From the NCBI GenBank assembly GCA_041940025.1, contig JBGTSY010000006.1, positions 1-64,000 on the forward strand: DNA of 64,000 nucleotides, given 5' to 3'. This DNA comes from UBA5859 sp041940025. Its GTDB lineage: Bacteria > Pseudomonadota > Gammaproteobacteria > UBA5859. Positions 8,134 through 17,913 of this stretch are shown in pieces; the first letter of the stretch is position 1; each line of letters begins with the position of its first letter. The translations under genes were made by a program, and so were the position numbers. The notes beneath the pieces were generated by a model. It ran no database searches and had not been told where the DNA came from. It worked only from the letters and a program-made list of their open reading frames with translations.

Positions 8134-9234
8134 ATGAGTTTTACTTTATTCTGTCAGGATGGAGAGGCTAGACGGGGTGAATTCGTCACTGCACATGGGG
8201 TAGTACAGACGCCCTGTTTTATGCCTGTTGGCACTGCCGCCACCGTGAAGGCGATGACCCCAGAGAATCTCACTGAAATAGGTACGCAAATCTTACTGAG
8301 CAATACATTCCATCTCATGTTGCGGCCGGGTATCGAGATCATTGAACAGTGTGGCGGATTGCATGAGTTCATGAGTTGGCGAGGGCCTATTTTAACTGAT
8401 TCAGGTGGATTCCAAGTATTTAGTTTGGGCAAACTTCGCCAGATCACCGAGCAGGGCGTGACTTTTCGTTCTCCAGTCAATGGAGACCAAGTATTTCTCG
8501 GGCCAGAGGAAGCGATGCATATTCAACAACGCCTCAATACAGATGTGGCGATGTGTTTTGATGAATGTACTCCCTATCCTGCATCCAGAGAGGACGCAGA
8601 AAGTTCCATGCGTCTTTCCATGCGTTGGGCACGTCGGTGCCTTGAACAGGGCGTTGGGCCTCATCAAAAGTTATTCGGCATCGTGCAGGGAGGAATGTAC
8701 GAAGAGTTGCGTCTGTACTCGTTACAGACTCTAAAAGAGATGGGTTTTCATGGATACGCCATCGGCGGTTTGTCGGTGGGTGAACCTAAGGAAGATTTTT
8801 ATCGAATTGTCAGTTTTCTCGGTCCGAAGTTGCCTCAGCAACAACCAAGATACTTAATGGGGGTTGGTAAACCTTTAGATTTATTGTTTGCCATTCGTGC
8901 GGGAATGGATATGTTTGACTGCGTTTTACCTACCCGAAATGCGCGCAATGGCCAGCTTTTTACTCATAGAGGAGTTGTCAATATTCGAAATAGTCGATAT
9001 CGACAAGCAGATACGCCTCTGGATGATAAGTGCGGATGCTACACTTGTCGGAACTTTTCACTCGCTTATCTGCATCATTTGGATAAGTGTCGCGAGATAT
9101 TAGGGGCCCATCTATGCACGCTCCACAATTTATACTTCTATCATGAACTGATGCAGCAAGTACGTGAAGCCATAGAACAGAATTCATTTGACGCTTATTA
9201 TCAACAAGTCAAAGATCACTATTCTTCCGATTAG
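8134..9234 (+). CDS. tgt: queuine/preQ1 tRNA-ribosyltransferase
   Basis: Exchanges guanine-34 for preQ1 in tRNAs with GUN anticodons. The 366-residue TIM barrel shows DSGGFQVFSL with the general acid/base Asp (about residue 89), GGLSVGEP, the nucleophile region DMFDCVLPTRNARNG (about 260-275) and the zinc site CGCYTCRNF with a later His. In many gammaproteobacteria yajC-secD-secF follow directly, but here three cyclic-di-GMP genes intervene. Confidence 0.97.
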   Translation: MSFTLFCQDGEARRGEFVTAHGVVQTPCFMPVGTAATVKAMTPENLTEIGTQILLSNTFHLMLRPGIEIIEQCGGLHEFMSWRGPILTDSGGFQVFSLGKLRQITEQGVTFRSPVNGDQVFLGPEEAMHIQQRLNTDVAMCFDECTPYPASREDAESSMRLSMRWARRCLEQGVGPHQKLFGIVQGGMYEELRLYSLQTLKEMGFHGYAIGGLSVGEPKEDFYRIVSFLGPKLPQQQPRYLMGVGKPLDLLFAIRAGMDMFDCVLPTRNARNGQLFTHRGVVNIRNSRYRQADTPLDDKCGCYTCRNFSLAYLHHLDKCREILGAHLCTLHNLYFYHELMQQVREAIEQNSFDAYYQQVKDHYSSD

Positions 9235-9537
9235 TAGTTTTAAAAATAGAAAGTTAAAAATAGTCACATAACATACTAGTTAGAAGGTTAAATAACAGGT
9301 CTGCTAGAAGCCTGGTTTTCCATATGGGCGGTCAAATTATAATCTAACTTTAGACGTCTCGTTGCCGATAGTTTCATTTAAGACACCTTAATAAATAAAA
9401 ATTAGAGATATAAATCGAGCATAATTTGAGTCACTGGTGTTGTTGCCTTTTAAGAGCGCACAACCCTTTTTTCATACATCATATCAGGGTAGATCCAACA
9501 TACGCAGGATGCGAGGATGACACTATGAGGTTATGTT
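9235..9537. other. 303-base intergenic region, no gene seen
   Basis: An AT-rich spacer between tgt and the PAS-GGDEF-EAL gene. There is a short inverted repeat, CAGG...CCTG, near 9296-9315, but no T-run that would make it a convincing terminator. I found no open frame with a ribosome-binding site. It presumably holds the promoter for the downstream signalling genes. Confidence 0.6.
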
Positions 9538-11607
9538 ATGGCGCTCAATCCTCATCAAGCGAGTGAGCTATCGCCTTCAAAACGGCTGGAATTTGGTACT
9601 GCATTTCAGTCCTCCACCATGTTGGTGGCAATCTTCGATTGTCAAGCCAGGTTTTTTACTGCCAATGAAGTGTGGTATCGCACCTTGCACAGGCCGCTGA
9701 ATGAACAATGGGAAGGCACGATATATGACTTTTTTGATTCAAAATATGCACCGACCCTTGAGAGTTCCTTGCATAAGGTGGCTAAGGGGCAAGTAGAACA
9801 TCTGAGTTTAAATTTCACCGCTGGGTTCTGTGACTATAGTCCTTTAGATTTCATTTTATCTCCTCTGTATCAGGATGGATGTTTTTACGGCTATCATCTC
9901 AGTGTGCCGCTGCCGGCGGATGTGGGTAAAAGTGAAGTTGCCTTTAATAGCAACTATGTTCAGCAAACCTTCGAACAGGTCGACGAGGCAATCCTGATTA
10001 CCAATGCCGGCGGATACATTATCTACACCAATCCGGTGGCCGATCGTATGTTTGGAATGGGTACAGGCGCACATATTGGTAAGCCAGTGGATGAGGTGCT
10101 GCAAAGATCAAAGGATAACGGTTGGTATGGTCACAACCATCGAGACGATGCGATGGCGACTACATTAGGTTTGCAATATGGTCGCAGGGACGGAACTGTC
10201 AAAGAAGTGCGCGCGATTAGAGTGCCAGTCTATGACAACCAAGACCAAGAGCGTGGCTATATTTTTATTGTTCATAACGGACACAAGAGCCTGGAGATTG
10301 CTGAAAGTCTGAGCTATCAGGCGTCTCACGATACTTTGACCGGACTCGCCAATCGTAAGGAGCTAGAGCGCAATTTGACCCACGCCCTTGAAGCGGCAAA
10401 ACATTTCGATAAATGCCATATATTGTGCTATCTCGATCTCGATCTATTCAAAGTCGTGAATGACAATTACAGCTATCGAGCGGGCGATGCATTGCTGTGC
10501 CAAGTCGCTCGCGAAATAGAAAGAGAGCTTCGTCGGTCAGATGTGGTGGCCAGAATTGGTGGCGACGAATTTGCCATTTTGTTAGTGGATTGTGATGAAA
10601 ATTATGGTGTGGAAATAATCGAGAATATTCGTCAACGAATTAGAAATCTAAATTTCAATTGGGAATCTGTTTCTATTGACTGCACGTCGAGTGCCGGGTT
10701 GTTGGTGCTGGACTCTTGTACACCAAGTGTCTCAGCAGCACTATCGGCAGTGGACACGGCTTGCTCTATTGCCAAGGAGAAAGGTCGAAATCGAATACAA
10801 CACTATCACCATGATGATAAGCGGCTGAAAAGAAAGAGTGGTGATATTAAATGGGTGGAGAAAATCCGCCACGCATTAGAAGAGCAGAGATTCCGGCTCT
10901 ATTACCAATCCATCACTCCGATTCAAGATAAAACAAAATCTGAACGTGCAGAGATATTAGTAAGAATGGTAGATGGCTCTGGTCAGATTATTCCTCCTAT
11001 TAATTTTATTCCTGCTGCAGAACGTTATAACTTAATGCATCAGATTGATCGATGGGTGCTGGAACAGACACTCAATTTTTGTGAAGTATTTAAATCAAGT
11101 TCTGCAATTGATCACATCAATACATTTTCTGTCAATATTTCAGGAGGTTCTTTGGCAGATGAAAAATTTATGGACTATATTTTCCATAGAATCAAAAGCA
11201 GTGCGGTGTCAGGTGAAAATATCTGCTTTGAAATTACCGAAACTTATGCGATTAACAACATTAACGATGCGCTGAAGTTTATTCACAAGCTAAAAGAACT
11301 TGGTTGTCGATTCGCATTAGACGACTTTGGTAGTGGCTACAGCTCCTTTTCTTATCTTAAGAATCTTCCCGTAGACTATCTCAAAATTGATGGCTGTTTT
11401 ATTCGAGATTTAGTCACCAACCCTGTGGACTATGCGATGGTAGAGTCGATCCACAAAGTGGGTCAAGTGATGAACATCCAAACGGTTGCAGAATTTGTCG
11501 AAAATGAGCTTATCCTCAAAGCCATAACCGACATTGGAGTAGATTACGCACAAGGATATTGCGTTTCTAAACCGAAACCCCTATTCGAAGAGGACTGGGG
11601 ACAATAA
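9538..11607 (+). CDS. PAS-GGDEF-EAL cyclic-di-GMP signalling protein
   Basis: A 689-residue cytosolic protein with no membrane segments. A first PAS-like region lies about residues 20-130 and a second PAS (DEAILITNAGGYIIYTNPVADRMFG) about 145-250. A GGDEF domain follows with intact GGDEF and an RxxD inhibitory site (RRSD five residues upstream). The EAL domain signature is EIL, but the catalytic set looks complete: the Glu of EIL, NISG, EITET, DDFGSGYS, LKID, the Glu in VAEFVE, and QGY. It could make and degrade c-di-GMP, or act in one direction. Its stop overlaps the next gene's ATG (TAATG). Confidence 0.9.
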   Translation: MALNPHQASELSPSKRLEFGTAFQSSTMLVAIFDCQARFFTANEVWYRTLHRPLNEQWEGTIYDFFDSKYAPTLESSLHKVAKGQVEHLSLNFTAGFCDYSPLDFILSPLYQDGCFYGYHLSVPLPADVGKSEVAFNSNYVQQTFEQVDEAILITNAGGYIIYTNPVADRMFGMGTGAHIGKPVDEVLQRSKDNGWYGHNHRDDAMATTLGLQYGRRDGTVKEVRAIRVPVYDNQDQERGYIFIVHNGHKSLEIAESLSYQASHDTLTGLANRKELERNLTHALEAAKHFDKCHILCYLDLDLFKVVNDNYSYRAGDALLCQVAREIERELRRSDVVARIGGDEFAILLVDCDENYGVEIIENIRQRIRNLNFNWESVSIDCTSSAGLLVLDSCTPSVSAALSAVDTACSIAKEKGRNRIQHYHHDDKRLKRKSGDIKWVEKIRHALEEQRFRLYYQSITPIQDKTKSERAEILVRMVDGSGQIIPPINFIPAAERYNLMHQIDRWVLEQTLNFCEVFKSSSAIDHINTFSVNISGGSLADEKFMDYIFHRIKSSAVSGENICFEITETYAINNINDALKFIHKLKELGCRFALDDFGSGYSSFSYLKNLPVDYLKIDGCFIRDLVTNPVDYAMVESIHKVGQVMNIQTVAEFVENELILKAITDIGVDYAQGYCVSKPKPLFEEDWGQ

Positions 11608-12881
11608 TGGAAAAAATCATTTCAAATGACATCGCGCTAAATGATTCCTCCGGTTTAACAGACCCATTTGCCGTAGTCTGGATGCCCGCTGCCTCAGGCA
11701 TCTATTGTCTCATGTTATTTTATTTAGTAGTGACTGCTAAATCGTTAGGCATGGCCAGTGCACCCATTGGTATCCTCGCGTTGCCAATTATCTGTTACGG
11801 CATCTTGTATGTCGTGCAGATGCTATTCTATCAACAAGTTCACAAGTGGGCCCACCGGTTAAATTATCCTTTGGTGGCTCTGTTTGGCTATTTTGTACAT
11901 TTTTTCATTGCCCTTGCTTACTTATGGCTTGAAGGAGTGACTCTGTTTGTACTTTGTATATTTATCACTAGTTTGATAGCCAGTCTAGGCTATCTTGGAT
12001 TTCAGTTTGGCTCTCTGACCTCCATCGTTTTAGGGGTGGGGCCGCTCGCCGCAGGCATGGTTGTTTATTTGCTCACTGCTGAAGAAGTGTTGATGCCGGG
12101 TAATGAAGTACCCGTTTTGTTCTTGGCAATCGGCATATTGTTGGTTCTAAGCTATTCTGTGATCAATCAAATCAATCGTAGTAAACGAATCGAATTTGAG
12201 CAATTAATACAAAAACAGAAGCATGGACATCAATTAGTGGCACAACGCAACGCAGAGATCATTGAGCAAGGCCAGCGCCTGTATGAGGCCAATGAACAGT
12301 TAAAACGCTTGTCTATGGTAGATGGATTGACAGATATAGCGAATCGGCGTCGATTCGATGAGTTCTTGGAAGTGGAGTGGCGGCGGGCTGAGACTGAGTT
12401 GACTCCAGGTCGGCGTGCGCAACAAAAGCAGTTTTCAGATCATGCCAATCTGTCGCTGATTTTAATCGATGTGGATCACTTCAAAGCCTACAATGATACT
12501 TACGGACATATTCGTGGTGACGAAGTTTTACAAAAAATTGCAGCGGCCATTAGCGCGGCAGCGGTGCGGCCAAGCGATTTAACGGCCAGGTATGGTGGCG
12601 AAGAATTCGTGGTGGTGTTGCCCCACACCGGCCCCTCTGCGGCATTCCATGTGGCCGAGCGCATACGAAAGGCAGTGTCATCATTAAGTATCGAGAACCG
12701 TTCTAGTCACACCAGTCCCAATATATCTGTGTCCCTCGGTGTTGCGGATATGGTCAGTGCGAATGCGCGCACAGCCACTGAATTGATTGATTGTTGTGAT
12801 ATCGCGCTCTATCAGGCGAAGAGTGCGGGTAGAAATCGCACTCTCATTTATCGAGACGATGGCGACCCATCCGAGCAATAG
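11607..12881 (+). CDS. membrane-bound diguanylate cyclase
   Basis: A 424-residue protein with a hydrophobic N-terminal half (six apparent transmembrane helices, about residues 28-195), a short linker helix (IIEQGQRLYEANEQLKRLS), then a GGDEF domain. The active site is the functional variant GGEEF (YGGEEFVVVLP), and RPSD five residues before it is an intact product-inhibition site. Predicted role: synthesis of c-di-GMP from two GTP, triggered by the uncharacterised membrane sensor. It overlaps the upstream gene by one base, so the genes are co-translated. Confidence 0.9.
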   Translation: MEKIISNDIALNDSSGLTDPFAVVWMPAASGIYCLMLFYLVVTAKSLGMASAPIGILALPIICYGILYVVQMLFYQQVHKWAHRLNYPLVALFGYFVHFFIALAYLWLEGVTLFVLCIFITSLIASLGYLGFQFGSLTSIVLGVGPLAAGMVVYLLTAEEVLMPGNEVPVLFLAIGILLVLSYSVINQINRSKRIEFEQLIQKQKHGHQLVAQRNAEIIEQGQRLYEANEQLKRLSMVDGLTDIANRRRFDEFLEVEWRRAETELTPGRRAQQKQFSDHANLSLILIDVDHFKAYNDTYGHIRGDEVLQKIAAAISAAAVRPSDLTARYGGEEFVVVLPHTGPSAAFHVAERIRKAVSSLSIENRSSHTSPNISVSLGVADMVSANARTATELIDCCDIALYQAKSAGRNRTLIYRDDGDPSEQ

Positions 12882-12926
12882 CCAAAAATTTACCTTAGCC
12901 TCCCCAGGTGACACCTAGACCGGAAT

Positions 12927-14315
12927 ATGTTTCGACACCCTCCGCTTTTTGGAACGGCACCGAAACACCCTGGTGATTTAGACGGTGATTCCGATAACAG
13001 AATAGTGGCCTGGGAAAATAAAATGAAAAAATCACACAAACCTGCTCTTCAAGCATTAGAGGTTGCTGCTAAAAGGAAACATAGGCATGCCTATCGCGCC
13101 GCGCTTATGGGCGGGGCATGTTGGCTGTTGGTGCCCTGTATCACATGGCTAACCAATGGCTTGGGATTCAGTCACATCGATTTTTCGCAGATCGCACTCT
13201 ATTGTGCTGTCGGCTTTTTGATTGCCGTTTGCCAGTATTCCATATTTAAGTATATCTACCGTACCAAGCCAAACCGAGATTATCGCCTGTTAAGTCTGTC
13301 CGCCATAGGCGCGCACCTTTTGATGGTGATTCCAATGATTTCCATCGATGCTTTTTCGATGTGGACCATTTTGCTCATTACCGCAGGCTTACCCCTCTGT
13401 TACGCATTTTTCGGTATTCACTTCGGTTTCGCCATCTCCTGTCTGTTAGGTTGGACATTGATTTTAATTGCCGAGCAAATCTATCATTTAATACCTCACA
13501 CAGAGATGACGGTAGATGCGGCGACATTTGAACTGTTTTTTTCCACCTGGCTCTGTATGACTGTGGTGGGTGCTCTGGTGAATGGGGTGCACAAAAAACG
13601 CAAACGCTTAATGGTGCAATGGGCGCGAGCGCAGCAAGAGACTACGCGGATATTGGAAGTGAGGAATCGTGAATTTGATTTGCAGACGGAAGCCTTACGT
13701 AGGGTAAATGAGCAGTTGCATCAAAAAACCATGGTGGATGCACTGACACAGTTAGCCAACCGACGCCGATTTGACGACTACCTACAGTCAGAATTCTCAC
13801 GAATTGGGTTGAGTGGTACAGATTTAGAAAGACGAGAAGAGACGGGCGGGGATCTCTCAGTGATCTTAATCGATGTAGATTTCTTTAAATCCTATAACGA
13901 CACTTATGGCCATGTTCAAGGGGATGAGTGTTTGAAACAGGTTGCGAATTTGATTCAATCGATTCCCAATCGACCTGCTGATTTAATTGCCCGATATGGT
14001 GGAGAAGAGTTTGTGGTGGTGATGCCAGATACGGATATTCATGGTGCGTTGAAAATGGCGGAACGCATTCGAGATACAGTGGAGAGCGCGAGGATCCCGC
14101 ACCGATCCTCTGCAAGAGCCTCTCACATCACTGTGAGTATTGGTGTGGCAGAAATGAACTATAGTGGGGTGCGTACGGTGTCCGCGCTTTTAGCTCACGC
14201 CGACGCGGCTTTGTATCAAGCCAAATCCAGGGGACGAAACCAAGTGGTGTGTGACCAGCCCGCGGGACACCCAACGCAGCGGCAAATTCCTGATAAACGC
14301 AGCGAATTTAACTAA
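12927..14315 (+). CDS. membrane-bound diguanylate cyclase, paralogue of its upstream neighbour
   Basis: A 462-residue protein with five or six transmembrane helices (about residues 65-225), a linker, and a C-terminal GGDEF domain with GGEEF and an RPAD I-site. The GGDEF half is clearly related to the preceding gene (FDDYLQSEFSRI/FDEFLEVEWRRA; same ARYGGEEFVVV), so the pair looks like a tandem duplication with diverged sensors. ATG 13023 (preceded by GGGA) would remove 32 residues of low-complexity N-terminus and may be the real start. Forty-five bases separate it from the upstream gene. Confidence 0.87.
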   Translation: MFRHPPLFGTAPKHPGDLDGDSDNRIVAWENKMKKSHKPALQALEVAAKRKHRHAYRAALMGGACWLLVPCITWLTNGLGFSHIDFSQIALYCAVGFLIAVCQYSIFKYIYRTKPNRDYRLLSLSAIGAHLLMVIPMISIDAFSMWTILLITAGLPLCYAFFGIHFGFAISCLLGWTLILIAEQIYHLIPHTEMTVDAATFELFFSTWLCMTVVGALVNGVHKKRKRLMVQWARAQQETTRILEVRNREFDLQTEALRRVNEQLHQKTMVDALTQLANRRRFDDYLQSEFSRIGLSGTDLERREETGGDLSVILIDVDFFKSYNDTYGHVQGDECLKQVANLIQSIPNRPADLIARYGGEEFVVVMPDTDIHGALKMAERIRDTVESARIPHRSSARASHITVSIGVAEMNYSGVRTVSALLAHADAALYQAKSRGRNQVVCDQPAGHPTQRQIPDKRSEFN

Positions 14316-14444
14316 CTATTCCATTCTGAGAATACTCAATATCCATTTCACTGGCCTCAGACTGCATCTAATGAAAGTTGTTGTGGCATAATATCGGCAA
14401 ATTTGGATTCTCTGAGCACATTTAGGCCATAAAAAGGAAAAGGG

Positions 14445-14786
14445 ATGAGTTGGTTCATATCAGATGCGTGGGCGCAATCACCGCCGGCTGGAGGCATGGC
14501 GGAAGGGTTTTTGGGGTTGGCGCCATTAATTTTACTCTTCGTGGTGTTCTATTTTTTGTTAATTCGACCGCAGCAGAAACGGCAAAAAGAACACAGAGAA
14601 ATGGTGGCAGCCCTGGAAAAGGGCGATGAAATCGTGACCAACGGTGGTCTATTGGCAAAGGTGCTTAAAGTAGGAGACCATTTTGTTGTAGTAGAAGCAG
14701 GGAAAGGGATAGAGCTTCGAATCCAACGCCAATCGGTAGCCAGTATCGTTCCCAAAGGCACTATCAAAGCCCAAGCTTCCAACTGA
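14445..14786 (+). CDS. yajC: preprotein translocase subunit YajC
   Basis: Small inner-membrane partner of SecDF. The 113 residues start after an excellent ribosome-binding site (AAAAGGAAAAGGG). A hydrophobic helix about residues 27-45 ends in FYFLLIRPQQKRQKEH, followed by the family-typical EIVTNGGLLAKV and FVVVEAGKGIELRIQR. secD follows after 12 bases. Confidence 0.96.
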   Translation: MSWFISDAWAQSPPAGGMAEGFLGLAPLILLFVVFYFLLIRPQQKRQKEHREMVAALEKGDEIVTNGGLLAKVLKVGDHFVVVEAGKGIELRIQRQSVASIVPKGTIKAQASN

Positions 14787-14798
14787 GGCATATTATAG

Positions 14799-16664
14799 AT
14801 GAATCACTATTCTTGGTGGACTTACCTCCTTGTTGCATGCGTTCTACTATTTGGTGCCATTTATGCCGCGCCTAACTTATTCGGCGAAGATCCCGCGATC
14901 CAGCTGTCTGCTAAACGGGGCGCGACAGTGGATATCGACGTGCTGGATGAGACAGAAAAGGTGTTGGCGGCCAATCAGTTTGCCTATAAATCCGCTGTAC
15001 TGGAAGAAAACAGAATTTTAATTCGCTTTATGGATCTAGAGAGCCAATTAAAAGCACAGGATCTGTTGCAGACGCGTTTTCCAGAGATGACTACCGCATT
15101 AAATCTGGCACCCAGTACGCCCACTTGGCTACGTTCTCTCGGTGCCGCACCTATGTATCTGGGATTAGATCTCAGAGGTGGTGTGCATTTTCTTATGGAA
15201 GTAGACATGGATGCCGCGGTAGCGCAATCAGTCGAACGTTTTGAAGCGGGGTTGAGGACCTCATTGCGGGAGAATAAGTTTCGCTACAGCTCCTTCAAGA
15301 CCGCACGGGACGGTAGCATGGTGATTGCCTTCGATGCCGAGGAGACGCGAGAGGCGGCCTATAAACTGTTAGCTGGCGAGCTGAACGAGTTGCGTTTTAG
15401 TCGCGATGAAGAGGCGGGTGCTTTTATCATTCGCGTAGACATTGAAGAGACCACTATCGCCGAAATCAAAGATTTTGCCCTGAAACAAAATATCATTACT
15501 TTAAGAAATCGCATCAATGAATTGGGTGTGGCGGAGCCGGTTATTCAGCAACAGGGTAAAGAGCGTATCGTGGTTCAATTACCTGGTGTACAAGATACCG
15601 CTCGTGCTAAAGAGATTATTGGTGCGACGGCCACTTTAGAATTTCGCTTAGTGGATTTGGATGCGGATGTTGCCACCGCTCGGGCCTCTGGTGCCAGAAG
15701 TCGTTTGTACAAAGACCGACAAGGTAGAGAATATCTTCTGAAGCGTCAGGTGATCTTAAAAGGGGAATCGATTACCAATGCAGCATCCGGTTTCGATAAT
15801 GAGACCGGTCAACCATTGGTTCATATTAATATCGACGGCAAAGGTTCTCGGCTATTTAGTAAAGTCACCGGAGAGAACATAGGCAAACCACTCTCTGTAG
15901 TGTTTATTGAGAACAAAGTCGAGACCATAGAGCGTGGTGGCAAACTCATCAAGAAAAAAAGTCAGGTGAGGGAGATCATTAATGTCGCCACCATTCGCGA
16001 CCAGTTGGGTCGGCGATTTCAGATCACTGGACTGGATAGTCCTGCGGAGGCGAGGGATCTGGCCTTGCTATTACGCGCAGGCTCCTTAGCGGCGCCAATT
16101 GAAATTGTGGAAGAGCGTACGGTGGGGCCCAGTTTAGGACAACAAAATATTGACCAAGGGTTCCTCTCGGTCATTGTGGGTTTTGTGCTGGTATTGGTGC
16201 TGATGGTGGGCCGTTATCGCATGTTCGGTCTGTTCGCTAACGTTGCTTTAACGTTGAATTTAGTGTTGATAGTGGCTGTGCTCTCTCTCTTGCAGGCCAC
16301 TTTAACATTACCGGGGATAGCGGGCATCGTACTCACGGTCGGCATGGCGGTAGACGCCAATGTGCTTATCTTTGAGCGAATTCGTGAGGAGCTGGCCCTA
16401 GGCAATAGCCCGCAGGCGAGTATTCACGCCGGTTATGAAAAAGCGTTTTCCTCTATTTTGGATGCGAATGTCACTACCTTGATTGCAGCTTTGGTGTTGT
16501 TTAGTTTTGGTACCGGTCCAGTGAAAGGTTTTGCGATTACTCTGTCCATTGGGATCTTAACTTCAATGTTTACCGCCATTATCGGTACCAGAGCATTGGT
16601 AAACGCATTGTATGGGGGTAAACGATTGCAGCGAGTGGCAATCGGGGGAGGCACTAATGGCTAA
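14799..16664 (+). CDS. secD: protein translocase subunit SecD
   Basis: The proton-driven SecDF motor that helps complete protein export. The 621 residues have an N-terminal helix (WWTYLLVACVLLFGAIYAAPNLF), GLDLRGGVHFLMEVD at about residue 122 (D1 motif), a large periplasmic P1 domain, EERTVGPSLG, and six-helix membrane core with VGMAVDANVLIFERIREE (D4 motif). Length matches E. coli SecD (615). It overlaps the secF start by eight bases. Confidence 0.97.
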   Translation: MNHYSWWTYLLVACVLLFGAIYAAPNLFGEDPAIQLSAKRGATVDIDVLDETEKVLAANQFAYKSAVLEENRILIRFMDLESQLKAQDLLQTRFPEMTTALNLAPSTPTWLRSLGAAPMYLGLDLRGGVHFLMEVDMDAAVAQSVERFEAGLRTSLRENKFRYSSFKTARDGSMVIAFDAEETREAAYKLLAGELNELRFSRDEEAGAFIIRVDIEETTIAEIKDFALKQNIITLRNRINELGVAEPVIQQQGKERIVVQLPGVQDTARAKEIIGATATLEFRLVDLDADVATARASGARSRLYKDRQGREYLLKRQVILKGESITNAASGFDNETGQPLVHINIDGKGSRLFSKVTGENIGKPLSVVFIENKVETIERGGKLIKKKSQVREIINVATIRDQLGRRFQITGLDSPAEARDLALLLRAGSLAAPIEIVEERTVGPSLGQQNIDQGFLSVIVGFVLVLVLMVGRYRMFGLFANVALTLNLVLIVAVLSLLQATLTLPGIAGIVLTVGMAVDANVLIFERIREELALGNSPQASIHAGYEKAFSSILDANVTTLIAALVLFSFGTGPVKGFAITLSIGILTSMFTAIIGTRALVNALYGGKRLQRVAIGGGTNG

Positions 16665-17589
16665 ATCAATTCTGGATGTACGCTACGACTTTATGGGCCA
16701 GCGCCGCCGGGCGATGTTTTTTTCCGCTTTAATGATTGTGTTAGCGGTAGGCGCCATGGGGGTGAGAGGGTTTAATTTCGGTCTCGATTTTACTGGCGGC
16801 ACCTTGATAGAAGTGGGCTATGAATCTGCAACAGATTTAAATGAGATTAGGCGAATATTGGCCGATTCTCAATATTCCGGTGCTGTCGTTCAGCACTTTG
16901 GTAGCGCGAGAGAGGTTTTGATTCGCTTGCCTGTGCAGGCAGAGAGCACGGGTGCAGAAATAAGCAGCGAGATCATGCGTGCTTTGAGCACTCACAGTGA
17001 ATCGACTCCTGAAATGCGACGGGTTGAGTTTGTCGGCCCTCAGGTGGGACAGGAGCTGAGTGAAAAAGGCGGCTTGGCATTACTGTATGCTTTAGGCGGA
17101 ATTTTGCTCTATGTCTCGGTACGTTTCGAAAAGCGTTTTGCTTTGGGCGCAGTGGCCGCATTGGTCCATGATGTGTTGATCACGCTGGGGTTCTTCGCGC
17201 TGTTTCAAATTGAGTTTGATATCACGGTGATCGCAGCGGTATTGGCTGTAATTGGCTACTCATTGAACGACACCATTGTGGTATTTGACCGCATACGAGA
17301 AAATTTCAGGCGTATTCGTAAAGGCACACCGGTAGAAATATTAAACGTCTCTCTCAACCATACCATTAGCAGAACTCTGGTCACATCCTTAACCACCTTG
17401 GTGGTATTGATTGCATTGCTGTTATTTGGTGGTGAGTTGATCCGCGCGTTTGCTAGTGCGTTAATCATTGGCGTGTTGATTGGTACCTATTCCTCGATAT
17501 TTATTGCCAGCACCACTGCACTCGCATTGGGTATCAGTAAGGCTGATCTGATGCCAGTGGAAAAGGAAGGGGTATCGGAAGGGCCCTAA
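16657..17589 (+). CDS. secF: protein translocase subunit SecF
   Basis: Partner of SecD in the inner membrane. The 310 residues contain GLDFTGGTLIEV (D1), GPQVGQELSEKG and the conserved YSLNDTIVVFDRIREN (D4) block. ATG 16657 is preceded by GGGGGAGG at ideal spacing and lies inside the secD 3' end. The frame extends 45 bases farther up, but that part overlaps secD and is not SecF-like. It ends the yajC-secD-secF operon; a weak terminator lies about 280 bases downstream. Confidence 0.96.
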   Translation: MAKSILDVRYDFMGQRRRAMFFSALMIVLAVGAMGVRGFNFGLDFTGGTLIEVGYESATDLNEIRRILADSQYSGAVVQHFGSAREVLIRLPVQAESTGAEISSEIMRALSTHSESTPEMRRVEFVGPQVGQELSEKGGLALLYALGGILLYVSVRFEKRFALGAVAALVHDVLITLGFFALFQIEFDITVIAAVLAVIGYSLNDTIVVFDRIRENFRRIRKGTPVEILNVSLNHTISRTLVTSLTTLVVLIALLLFGGELIRAFASALIIGVLIGTYSSIFIASTTALALGISKADLMPVEKEGVSEGP

Positions 17590-17630
17590 AAGGCATCTGT
17601 TCGCTTGCCGCCGTAGATGAGAGACAGGCT

Positions 17631-17783
17631 CTATTTCTTTAGCTTGGTTTTCACTTTTATGATTTCAAAGTCCATTCTATCGGTATAGGGTGACCAAAAT
17701 TTGGTGAATGAAGCTAAATTGCTGACTACTCTGTTCATTTTATGACGGAGTTGGGTTAACTCATTTTTATCTTTATCGGTCAT
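17631..17783 (-). CDS. small hypothetical protein, 50 residues
   Basis: A short minus-strand gene with a strong Shine-Dalgarno (GGAG, eight bases before ATG). The product is very charged (MTDKDKNELTQLRHKMNR... ending KVKTKLKK), has no membrane segment, and is predicted basic and largely helical. I do not recognise a family. It is the second of two small genes downstream of suhB on the same strand. Both carry an aromatic FW motif (TKFWSP here, GQFWSL in the other), so they may be related or be parts of one older gene. Support rests on the ribosome-binding site and sensible codon use only. Confidence 0.5.
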   Translation of the reverse strand: MTDKDKNELTQLRHKMNRVVSNLASFTKFWSPYTDRMDFEIIKVKTKLKK

Positions 17784-17867
17784 AGATCTTACTCCAATGA
17801 TAGATCTTGATGCCTAGACCAGAAGCTAAGATTTCATGGACTCTCGCTTATGGAAGCATGAATTCAG

Positions 17868-17889
17868 AGCGGGCGCTCTTTTTATTTAA
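17868..17889 (+). terminator. weak Rho-independent terminator
   Basis: AGAGC-GGGC-GCTCT followed by TTTTATTT on the plus strand: a five-to-six-pair GC-rich hairpin with a U-tract. It could end readthrough from yajC-secD-secF about 280 bases upstream. It lies between the two small minus-strand genes; read on that strand, an A-run precedes the hairpin and no T-run follows it. Confidence 0.5.
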
Positions 17890-17913
17890 AGCAAATTGAA
17901 TGCCGGTAAATGG

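Noticed and set aside
9290..9320. CAGG...CCTG repeat considered as a terminator after tgt or a riboswitch stem
   Set aside because: Only four paired bases, no T-run, and no conserved riboswitch core nearby.
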